A DNA stretch of 6,100 nt from Chloroflexota bacterium (GTDB lineage Bacteria > Chloroflexota > Dehalococcoidia > GIF9 > UBA5620). Below the pieces are notes generated by a model. The model saw nothing but the letters and a program-made list of their open reading frames with translations, searched no databases and had not been told where the DNA came from. Shown here one piece after another: positions 1 through 5,271 of this stretch. The translations under genes and the position numbers were made by a program. The DNA is taken from positions 1 through 6,100 of the forward strand of contig JAPLHH010000289.1 of assembly GCA_026389735.1 (NCBI GenBank), in the 5' to 3' direction. Within the stretch, counting starts at the first letter, position 1, and every line of letters begins with the position of its first letter.

Positions 1-13
1 GGGTAACTAGATA

Positions 14-400
14 GTGAGGCCTGAGCACTTGTTAGCAGATTTCGGTTACATCGGGATACTCCTTATCGTAGGTATTCTATTCACGCTTACTACGCTTCTT
101 CTACCTCTGACACTTAGCTTTTTCAAGATTGTACCCAGGAAAAGCAATCCAGCCAAGGCTTCCACTTATGAATGCGGCATGGAGACTATCGGCAAGACCT
201 GGGTTCAATATAACTTCCGCTATTACTTCTTTGCTGTTCTTTTCGTTGCGCTCGACGTGTTAACCGTTTTTCTGTATCCCTGGGCGGTTAATCTTAAAGG
301 GCTGGGCTTGGTTGGGCTGATTGCGGTAGCTGTTTTCTTCGTCATCCTTATGGTGGGATATATTTATGCCTGGCTCAAAGGAGCCTTGGAATGGAAGTAG
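14..400 (+). CDS. nuoA: NADH-quinone oxidoreductase-like complex I subunit A (NuoA/ND3 family)
   Basis: Small membrane subunit of complex I, located where the membrane arm meets the quinone-binding arm. The 128-residue product has three hydrophobic segments (about 11-38, 68-90 and 97-120). The loop between the first two carries the ND3/NuoA signature YECGME at 52-57, with Cys54 at the position of the mobile-loop cysteine of ND3. The second helix carries [10 protein letters not shown] (81-90). The Asp is the usual one, but the Glu normally two residues later is Leu83. Length is normal for the family. The start is taken as GTG at 14: an in-frame TAG at 8-10 rules out anything earlier. No clear ribosome binding site precedes this GTG. 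A TTG at 29 with GAGG at 16-19 is a weaker alternative. The last 10 bases overlap nuoB. The identification is firm; the exact start is less so. Confidence 0.95.
   Translation: MRPEHLLADFGYIGILLIVGILFTLTTLLLPLTLSFFKIVPRKSNPAKASTYECGMETIGKTWVQYNFRYYFFAVLFVALDVLTVFLYPWAVNLKGLGLVGLIAVAVFFVILMVGYIYAWLKGALEWK
377..383 (+). promoter_or_regulatory. Shine-Dalgarno site of nuoB, inside the nuoA coding end
   Basis: AAAGGAG lies 7 bases before the ATG at 391. It supports that start and the 10-base nuoA/nuoB overlap. Being inside nuoA, it would be exposed or occupied as ribosomes finish nuoA, consistent with translational coupling. Confidence 0.7.
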
Positions 401-981
401 AGCGGTACGAGATTCCATCCCCGCATGAAATTGATGTAGCTGAGGGCTTGAAGATTAACTCGCTGATGGCAGCCTCCCAGCAGCCTATCCCTGACCCTGA
501 CAAGTGGCTTGATGAGGAGATCAGGCGGAATGTTCTTATTACTACGGTGGACTATGTGCTTGATTGGGCACGGTCGCGGTCAATATTTCCGCTTATGTTT
601 GGCTTGGCCTGCTGCGCTTTTGAGATGATCGGTACGGCGACTTCGCGTTTTGACATCGCTCGCTTCGGCATGGACATTTTTCGCTGGTCGCCGCGCCAGG
701 CTGATTTAATGATTGTTGCCGGAACGCTTACCTGGAAGATGGCACCGGCAGTAAAACTGGTATATGAGCAGATGGCTGAACCTAAATGGGTGATAGCTAT
801 GGGGCAGTGCACCATTAGTGGTGGACCGTTCAGAGAATCCTACAGTGTTGTTCCTGGGATTAATCGCATAATCCCAGTTGACGTCTATGTGCCTGGGTGT
901 CCGCCTCGGCCTGAAGGGCTGATTCACGGCATAAGGAAGATACACGAGAAAATCGTCAAGGAGAGCATAAAGAAAGCATGA
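391..981 (+). CDS. nuoB: Complex I subunit B (NuoB/PSST), N2 iron-sulfur cluster protein
   Basis: Peripheral-arm subunit that binds the terminal [4Fe-4S] cluster N2, which passes electrons to quinone at the NuoB/NuoD interface. The product has 196 residues. The four cluster ligands are visible: the tandem Cys74-Cys75 in GLACCAFEM, Cys140 in GQCTISGG, and Cys170 in VPGCPPRPE. The spacing closely matches that of characterised NuoB proteins. The loop with [10 protein letters not shown] (87-95) and the segment [15 protein letters not shown] (98-112) are also typical. The N-terminal 45 residues are a variable extension. The ATG at 391 has a good ribosome binding site. The TGA at 979-981 overlaps the ATG of nuoC as ATGA. 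No key residue is missing, and NuoB-like subunits of hydrogenases are excluded by the complete nuo context. Confidence 0.97.
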   Translation: MEVERYEIPSPHEIDVAEGLKINSLMAASQQPIPDPDKWLDEEIRRNVLITTVDYVLDWARSRSIFPLMFGLACCAFEMIGTATSRFDIARFGMDIFRWSPRQADLMIVAGTLTWKMAPAVKLVYEQMAEPKWVIAMGQCTISGGPFRESYSVVPGINRIIPVDVYVPGCPPRPEGLIHGIRKIHEKIVKESIKKA

Positions 982-1418
982 CCACGGCTTTAATTGGTGA
1001 GCAGATAGCCAAGGAAATAACTGAAGTGTTTCCCGATGCAGTTGTTGCTGCTGACAAAGCGGCTGTAGTTGTCACGAGCAAGTCACTCTATCAGGTAGCG
1101 GAGTTTTTAAAGAACGCGCCAGCGCTTGATTTCGACTATCTTACTAATCTCACTGCCGTCGACTATGTGGATTATTTTGAAGTTGTTTACCATTTGATCT
1201 CGTTGAAGCATAACCACAGTTTGGTTTTGAAGACCAGGTGCCATGACCGCGACAAGCCTGTAGTGCCTTCGGTGGTCAATCTGTGGCGTTCAGCCGATTT
1301 TCAGGAGCGAGAAGCTTATGACCTTATGGGCATAATCTTCGATGGGCACCCTAATTTGAAGCGTTTGTTGCTCTGGGAAGGGTTCGTTGGGCATCCGTTG
1401 CGGAGGGATTATCTCTAA
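978..1418 (+). CDS. nuoC: Complex I subunit C (NuoC, 30 kDa subunit family)
   Basis: Soluble peripheral-arm subunit that packs against NuoD and NuoB and has no cofactor. The product is 146 residues. The family signature is near the C-terminus: [18 protein letters not shown] (about 102-119), then [12 protein letters not shown] and finally GHPLRRDYL, where the protein stops. It is compact, ending directly after the GHPLRRDY motif with none of the C-terminal tail seen in many homologues. It is a separate gene and not fused to nuoD, unlike the NuoCD fusion of Escherichia coli. The start ATG overlaps the nuoB stop (ATGA), and only a weak purine-rich stretch precedes it (GGAGAG at 960-965, AGAAAG at 971-976), so translation probably depends on coupling to nuoB. 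The stop TAA abuts the nuoD ATG with no gap. Confidence 0.96.
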   Translation: MTTALIGEQIAKEITEVFPDAVVAADKAAVVVTSKSLYQVAEFLKNAPALDFDYLTNLTAVDYVDYFEVVYHLISLKHNHSLVLKTRCHDRDKPVVPSVVNLWRSADFQEREAYDLMGIIFDGHPNLKRLLLWEGFVGHPLRRDYL

Positions 1419-2522
1419 ATGGTGATAAAGACTGAGCCTTTTATCCTTAATATGGGTCCGCAGCACCCATCAACTCATGGCGTCTTTCGCATGAGGGTCA
1501 CTCTGGATGGCGAGGTGGTTGTCGATGTAGAACCTGTTATCGGTTATCTTCATCGGGGAATCGAGAAGATGGGAGAAAATAGGACATACACTCAAATAAT
1601 CCCATTGACCGACAGGCTCGACTATGTGGCTTCCATGACGAACAATTTCGCCTATGTTCTGGCAGTGGAGAAGTTAGCCGGACTAGAGGTTCCGGAGCGT
1701 GCTGAGTATCTGAGGATTATTATGGCTGAGACGATGCGTATTGCCAGCCATCTTATGGCAGTTGGCTTTTTCCTTAACGACCTCGGGGCTATGATGACGC
1801 CAGTATTGTATATGTGGCGGGAGAGGGAAAAGCTTCTGGACCTATATGAGATGGTTTGCGGTCAGCGGCTTACCTACAATTACATGCGCATCGGCGGCGT
1901 CAGCCAGGATGTCCCCGAAGAATTCTTGCCAGCTCTGAAGAGGTTTGTGGCTGAGATGCCAGGATTTATTGATGAATATGACCAGCTTCTGTCGCAGAAT
2001 GAGATTCTATTGGCAAGGACTAAAGGGGTTTGCATTTTGCCGAGGGACACCGCCATAAATACTGCAGCCAGCGGCCCGGTGCTTCGAGCCAGCGGTGTAA
2101 AGTGGGACCTACGTAAGGCTGATCCCTATTCCATCTATGACCGTTTTGATTTTGATGTACCGGTGGGCACTGTTGGCGATAACTATGACCGGTACTGGGT
2201 GAGGATGCAGGAGATGAGGCAGAGCGTTCGTATTTTGGAGCAGGCGATAGCTCAGTTGCCTGAAGGCGAGGTTTGTGCCAGAGTGCCTCATTTGCTGCGG
2301 CCGCCGATTGGTGAGGTCTACGGGCATATAGAAGCACCGAGGGGCGAGCTTGGCTTCTATCTGGTCAGCGATAATTCCATTGCTCCTTATAGATTCCATA
2401 TCCGTCCGCCGACGCTGATTAATCTGACTGCGTTGAAGGATATGGTTATCGGCTGGAAGGTGGCCGACCTGATAATTACGTTTGGCAGCATCGATGTCTG
2501 CTTGGGGGAGATAGACAGGTAA
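1419..2522 (+). CDS. nuoD: Complex I subunit D (NuoD, 49 kDa subunit family), quinone-site subunit
   Basis: Peripheral-arm subunit related to the large subunit of NiFe hydrogenases; with NuoB it forms the quinone-reducing pocket. The 367 residues begin with GPQHPSTHGVFRM (13-25), then GYLHRGIEK (42-50) and RLDYV (66-70), and end in the typical LGEIDR. By ungapped alignment to remembered Thermus Nqo4, His20 and Tyr69 match the quinone headgroup residues His38 and Tyr87. The NiFe-binding cysteines of hydrogenases are absent, as expected. The protein is short for the family. There is little N-terminal extension, and between PEGEV (281-285) and IGEVY (297-301) about 25 residues present in Nqo4 are missing, including its HFK..TEG segment. 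The ATG at 1419 follows the nuoC stop directly, with GGAGGG at 1402-1407 upstream. The stop TAA shares its last A with the nuoH ATG. Confidence 0.97.
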   Translation: MVIKTEPFILNMGPQHPSTHGVFRMRVTLDGEVVVDVEPVIGYLHRGIEKMGENRTYTQIIPLTDRLDYVASMTNNFAYVLAVEKLAGLEVPERAEYLRIIMAETMRIASHLMAVGFFLNDLGAMMTPVLYMWREREKLLDLYEMVCGQRLTYNYMRIGGVSQDVPEEFLPALKRFVAEMPGFIDEYDQLLSQNEILLARTKGVCILPRDTAINTAASGPVLRASGVKWDLRKADPYSIYDRFDFDVPVGTVGDNYDRYWVRMQEMRQSVRILEQAIAQLPEGEVCARVPHLLRPPIGEVYGHIEAPRGELGFYLVSDNSIAPYRFHIRPPTLINLTALKDMVIGWKVADLIITFGSIDVCLGEIDR

Positions 2523-3631
2523 TGACGCTACTGGAACAATTTCGGTTGTGGTTAGGCGGTATCTGGCCTGAGTGGGCAGCTTACATCGTGCCAGCCATAG
2601 TCGGCATAGTGGTTGTTCTCGGCTTCGTCTTAACTTTGGTGATAGTTTTTATCTGGTATGAGCGGCGCCTGCTGGGTCGGTTTCAAATTCGTCTGGGCCC
2701 CAACCGGCTTGGGCCAGAGGGGATTTTCCAGCCGATTGCCACTGCTGTGAAGATATTGTTGAAGGAAGACATTGTGCCGGCTAAGGGTGATAAAGTGATT
2801 CACTGGCTGGCGCCGGTTATCGTCTTTGTGCCGGTGTTGATGATTTTTGCGGTTGTACCCTTTGGCGAAAGGGCTATCCTAGCCGACCTTAATGTGGGCA
2901 TAGTTTATGTAGTAGCAATCAGTTCTATATCCGCAGTCGGTATATATATGGCGGGCTGGGCATCAAATAATAAGTATGGCTTGATATCAGCTTTAAGGGC
3001 AGTAGCTCAGATGGTGAGCTATGAGCTGCCGGTAGTGCTAGCGATTCTGGGTGTGGTATTGATGGCCGGGTCGCTGTCGATGACTCAAATTGTAGCTTCC
3101 CAGAGTATTCCCTTCCTATTGCTGCAGCCACTGGGTTTTGTCATCTTTTTCCTTGGCACGGTGGCGGAGATGAACCGGAGTCCGTTCGACCTTCTCGAGG
3201 CCGATTCTGAAATCGTCGCTGGCTACCACATCGAGTATTCCGGAATGAAGTTTGCCATGTTTTATCTCGGTGAATATGGCCATGCTCTGGCTTATTCGTG
3301 TATTATTGCCACCCTGTTCCTGAGCGGCTGGCAAGGGCCGTTGCTGCCGCCGATTGTGTGGCTCGTAATTAAGGTCATGGCGGTGTTTTCGGTTATTGTG
3401 TGGATGCGCGCTACTCTGCCGAGGTTGCGTGTAGACCAGTTAATGGCTTTTGCTTGGAAAGGCCTGCTGCCTATGGCGGTAATCAACCTGTTTATCATTG
3501 CTGCCGAGGTACTGTGGCTGTCAGAAATTACGCCATGGTTAATGGTGGCGGTGAACTTCGTTTTTGCTGGTGTTCTAGTCCTGTTGTGGTCGAAGCTGTT
3601 TACTTTAGGAGGCGGCCGAGTTGAAGTTTGA
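2522..3631 (+). CDS. nuoH: Complex I subunit H (NuoH/ND1 family)
   Basis: Membrane subunit forming the quinone entry tunnel and the first part of the proton path. The 369-residue product is highly hydrophobic with about eight or nine helices. It shows YERRLLGRFQIRLGPNRLGP (46-65, first NuoH/ND1 signature), the ALRAVAQMVSYELP stretch (157-170), and the acidic cytoplasmic loop NRSPFDLLEADSEIVAG (218-234) followed by HIEYSGMKF. In most homologues that loop reads PFDLPEAESE; here Leu225 replaces Pro and Asp228 replaces Glu, while Glu226 and Glu230 remain. The start ATG overlaps the nuoD stop as TAATG, with GGGGGAG at 2504-2510 some 11 bases upstream. The C-terminal 11 bases overlap nuoI. It follows nuoD directly, so nuoE, nuoF and nuoG are absent at this position. 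Confidence 0.97.
   Translation: MTLLEQFRLWLGGIWPEWAAYIVPAIVGIVVVLGFVLTLVIVFIWYERRLLGRFQIRLGPNRLGPEGIFQPIATAVKILLKEDIVPAKGDKVIHWLAPVIVFVPVLMIFAVVPFGERAILADLNVGIVYVVAISSISAVGIYMAGWASNNKYGLISALRAVAQMVSYELPVVLAILGVVLMAGSLSMTQIVASQSIPFLLLQPLGFVIFFLGTVAEMNRSPFDLLEADSEIVAGYHIEYSGMKFAMFYLGEYGHALAYSCIIATLFLSGWQGPLLPPIVWLVIKVMAVFSVIVWMRATLPRLRVDQLMAFAWKGLLPMAVINLFIIAAEVLWLSEITPWLMVAVNFVFAGVLVLLWSKLFTLGGGRVEV
3607..3612 (+). promoter_or_regulatory. Shine-Dalgarno site deciding the TTG start of nuoI
   Basis: AGGAGG, a full consensus ribosome binding site, lies 8 bases before TTG at 3621. The next in-frame ATG is at 3660 and would remove the N-terminal 13 residues. The strong site and good spacing favour the rare TTG start. 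Confidence 0.8.
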
Positions 3632-4166
3632 GAGATACGGAATCGGCGTAGCCAAAGGGATGGCGGTAACCTTCAAGCACCTGTTTCGCCCCCCGATTAC
3701 TGTGCAGTATCCAGAGGAAAAGTTAGTCGTTTCCCGGCGCATAAGAGGCAACGAGCTGGTGTGGTTTCTAGACAAATGTACCGGCTGTGCTACCTGTGCC
3801 AAGAGTTGTCCTCAAGGGAATATTGAGATTGTCACCCATGTAGGTAGCGAGAACAATTATGTGGTTGATAAGTTTGAAGTAGATACCGGACGTTGCATGT
3901 TCTGTGGCTTATGTGTCGAGGCTTGCCCCTTCGATGCTCTGGCTATGGGACGCAGTTATGAGCGGGCGCAGCATAGACGTAGACAACTTGTTTTGACTAA
4001 AGAAGAGCTTCAGTTATCTGATGTAAGGCAGCCCAGTGGTTATGCTCGACCAAAGATTGAAGCAAGTCTGCCTAAACAGAGTTTGCTTATTTATTGGGAC
4101 AGGAAGGAAGGTGGACAGAAATTGAGCTGGCTGGGGCTGAGCAAGAAGAGAGGTCGTGGTGTTTGA
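3621..4166 (+). CDS. nuoI: Complex I subunit I (NuoI/TYKY), 2x[4Fe-4S] ferredoxin-like subunit
   Basis: Peripheral-arm subunit carrying clusters N6a and N6b, which relay electrons to N2 on NuoB. The 181 residues contain two CxxCxxCxxxCP motifs: Cys53, 56, 59, 63 (CTGCATCAKSCP) and Cys92, 95, 98, 102 (CMFCGLCVEACP). All eight ligands are present, with the normal 29-residue step between motifs. An amphipathic N-terminal region (1-30) that would lie on the membrane is followed by RRIRGNELVW. The C-terminal 70 residues are a variable, basic tail ending in KKRGRGV. The start is TTG at 3621, supported by a consensus ribosome binding site. The gene overlaps nuoH by 11 bases and nuoJ by 11 bases. In a complex without NADH module subunits, NuoI could be the docking point for an external donor such as ferredoxin; that is inference. 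Confidence 0.96.
   Translation: MKFERYGIGVAKGMAVTFKHLFRPPITVQYPEEKLVVSRRIRGNELVWFLDKCTGCATCAKSCPQGNIEIVTHVGSENNYVVDKFEVDTGRCMFCGLCVEACPFDALAMGRSYERAQHRRRQLVLTKEELQLSDVRQPSGYARPKIEASLPKQSLLIYWDRKEGGQKLSWLGLSKKRGRGV
4148..4153 (+). promoter_or_regulatory. Purine-rich ribosome binding site of nuoJ, inside nuoI
   Basis: GAGAGG lies 2 bases before GTG at 4156 and 5 bases before the second, adjacent GTG at 4159. The spacing favours the second GTG as the true start, which would shorten NuoJ by one residue. An in-frame TGA at 4138-4140 rules out starts further upstream. Confidence 0.45.
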
Positions 4167-4644
4167 TATCGTCTTCTGGATATTGGCAGCGGTGACTGTC
4201 GGCGCAGCATTGGCTGTCGTTATCTTGCGTGATGTCTTTCGGGCGGCTCTTTCACTAGTCCTGCTTTTCTTAACTATAGCTGTGATTTATATAACTCTTT
4301 ATGCAGACTTCCTGGCGGTTGTGCAGATTCTTATCTATGTAGGGGCTATCTCAATATTGATTATCGTCGCCATTATGCTTACACGCGACGTCTGGCGCGG
4401 TAATCCATCAGGTAAACTGCGCATTCCTGCCTTGGTAGTGAGCTTGCTGCTTTTAGGGACTATGGTGTTCACTGTGATTAGCACCGAATGGGAAACGAGC
4501 GGTGAGCCACCTCTGCAGCCGACAACAGCGGCTATAGGTTCAAGCCTGTTCGGCGAAGGCGGCTTTATATTGCCTGTGGAAATCACAGCGGTGTTGCTCC
4601 TGGCAGCGGTGCTGGGTGCCATCGTGTTGATAAGGGAGAAATAG
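4156..4644 (+). CDS. nuoJ: Complex I subunit J (NuoJ/ND6 family)
   Basis: Membrane-arm subunit whose third helix, with its pi-bulge, takes part in coupling quinone reduction to proton pumping. The product is 162 residues with five hydrophobic segments (about 3-24, 29-49, 53-75, 88-109 and 138-160). The third holds the characteristic [19 protein letters not shown] (57-75). The loop between helices four and five (about 110-137) is polar and variable. The final helix, [20 protein letters not shown], is typical of NuoJ. Two consecutive GTG codons (4156, 4159) are possible starts. The gene overlaps nuoI by 11 bases and is followed by nuoK after 2 bases. Confidence 0.94.
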   Translation: MVFDIVFWILAAVTVGAALAVVILRDVFRAALSLVLLFLTIAVIYITLYADFLAVVQILIYVGAISILIIVAIMLTRDVWRGNPSGKLRIPALVVSLLLLGTMVFTVISTEWETSGEPPLQPTTAAIGSSLFGEGGFILPVEITAVLLLAAVLGAIVLIREK

Positions 4645-4646
4645 AA

Positions 4647-4958
4647 ATGTCAGTTGGACTAGAACATTACCTTGTCTTATCAGCGGTTATTTTCTCCATC
4701 GGGTTGTACGGAGTTCTGGCTAAGCGTAATGCTGTAGTCATTTTGATGTGCATTGAAATTATGCTCAATGCAGTAAATATCGCTCTGGTTGCTTTTTCTC
4801 GTTATGTTGTGCCAATGTTTCTTACCGGGCAGATATTTGCCATATTTGTCATAGTGGTGGCTGCGGCTGAGGCTGCCGTTGGTATAGCTATAATAATCGC
4901 TATTTATCGCAGTCGCCAATCTGTTGATGTTGACAAATTCGACTTGATGAAATGGTAG
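4647..4958 (+). CDS. nuoK: Complex I subunit K (NuoK/ND4L family)
   Basis: Small three-helix membrane subunit of the proton-pumping arm. The 103-residue length is normal. Helices lie at about 8-25, 29-50 and 62-87. Both membrane glutamates needed for pumping are present: Glu37 in [10 protein letters not shown] and Glu75 in [11 protein letters not shown], matching Glu36 and Glu72 of the Escherichia coli protein. The C-terminal tail [11 protein letters not shown] is the usual polar end. The ATG at 4647 has AGGGAG at 4633-4638, 8 bases upstream within the end of nuoJ. The stop at 4956-4958 is followed by the only sizeable gap between genes in the window. Confidence 0.96.
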   Translation: MSVGLEHYLVLSAVIFSIGLYGVLAKRNAVVILMCIEIMLNAVNIALVAFSRYVVPMFLTGQIFAIFVIVVAAAEAAVGIAIIIAIYRSRQSVDVDKFDLMKW

Positions 4959-4979
4959 AGCGTCTAGTAATTTCTGCTC

Positions 4980-5043
4980 GTCATTGTGGGCGGAGCGAAG
5001 CAATCTCTGGGGATTGCCATGTCGCTGCGCTCCTCGCAATGAC
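4980..5043. repeat. Imperfect palindromic dispersed repeat (REP/MITE-like hairpin)
   Basis: The outer arms GTCATTG (4980-4986) and CAATGAC (5037-5043) are perfect inverted repeats. Further in, GGAGCG (4992-4997) pairs with CGCTCC (5028-5033), and GCAATC (5000-5005) pairs with GATTGC (5012-5017) around a 6-base loop. The right half is about six bases longer, leaving a bulge at 5018-5027. The sequence matches a family I recognise from many unrelated bacterial genomes, with ends like GTCATTGCGAG and core GAAGCAATC. Its reverse-strand translation gives the familiar artefact peptides VIARSAATWQS and SLRGAQRHGNPQ seen in spurious hypothetical proteins. No transposase is present, so it would be a non-autonomous element. 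It could act as an RNA hairpin in the nuo transcript. No T-run follows, so a terminator role is unlikely. Confidence 0.8.
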
Positions 5044-5073
5044 AATAAAAAGCCTTTGGTAGTGAACTAGGAT

Positions 5074-5271
5074 ATGTGGATTCAGGTTAAGAGCGCACCT
5101 AATTTGATAATAGCCGAGATGTGGAAGGAATTCTTTGAGGGTGAGGGAATACCAACGCGGATTCTGCCTGAACAAAAGAAAAAGCCAGGCAGCGGCGAAT
5201 TAGCTAGCTATCGTATCCTTGTGTCCCAGGAGAAGGTACATGTTATCGAGGAGGTCTTGAGGAAACTCTAA
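5074..5271 (+). CDS. Small DUF2007-like protein encoded between nuoK and nuoL
   Basis: A 65-residue soluble protein with no membrane segment or signal peptide. The pattern is WIQVKSAPNLIIAEMWKEFF (2-21), then EGEGIPTRILPE, a lysine-rich loop (QKKKPGSGE), then SYRILVSQEKVHVIEEVLRKL. This fits the small beta-alpha-beta DUF2007 family (annotated as putative signal-transducing proteins), which typically reads as an N-terminal strand, a helix with AEL-type residues, a SEGIP-like turn and a final V-[PS]-x-E-x-A-x-E-x-L helix. The exact molecular role is unknown. It is not a known complex I subunit. The ATG at 5074 is the earliest possible start, because an in-frame TAG lies at 5068-5070. The ribosome binding site is poor: AGGA at 5069-5072 is only one base from the ATG. 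The stop overlaps the nuoL start as TAATG, so the two are probably translated together. An accessory, assembly or regulatory function is only a guess. Confidence 0.7.
   Translation: MWIQVKSAPNLIIAEMWKEFFEGEGIPTRILPEQKKKPGSGELASYRILVSQEKVHVIEEVLRKL

Noticed and set aside
1..13. End of an upstream gene or promoter elements before nuoA
   Set aside because: Stops occur in all three frames here (4-6, 8-10, 12-14), but 13 bases are too few to support a gene end or promoter.
386..410. Similar gene ends ATGG..TAGAGCG at nuoA (391-404) and nuoK (4952-4962)
   Set aside because: A short match in two unrelated genes, easily due to chance; no wider similarity.
552..815. Reverse-strand open frame opposite nuoB (also 706-945)
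   Set aside because: It lies wholly inside a strongly conserved gene on the other strand, with no recognisable motif; a shadow of nuoB codon use.
2020..2399. Two reverse-strand open frames opposite nuoD
   Set aside because: Low-complexity, unrecognisable products inside a conserved gene; shadows.
3400..3624. Forward open frame of 74 codons inside the end of nuoH
   Set aside because: It is another frame of the NuoH coding region, which itself carries the conserved protein; no family likeness.
4980..5043. CRISPR repeat
   Set aside because: Only one palindromic unit; no regularly spaced copies or spacers.
4680..5045. Reverse-strand open frame crossing nuoK and the palindromic repeat, product starting with SLRGAQRHGNPQ
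   Set aside because: This peptide string is a well-known artefact of translating the dispersed palindrome; the rest is antisense to nuoK.
4980..5050. Hairpin as a rho-independent terminator after nuoK
   Set aside because: The stem is interrupted, it is followed by AATAAAAAG and not a run of T, and nuoL lies downstream in the same operon.
4981..5175. Reverse-strand open frame with VIARSAATWQS
   Set aside because: Again a translation of the palindromic repeat, with the remainder antisense to the DUF2007-like gene.
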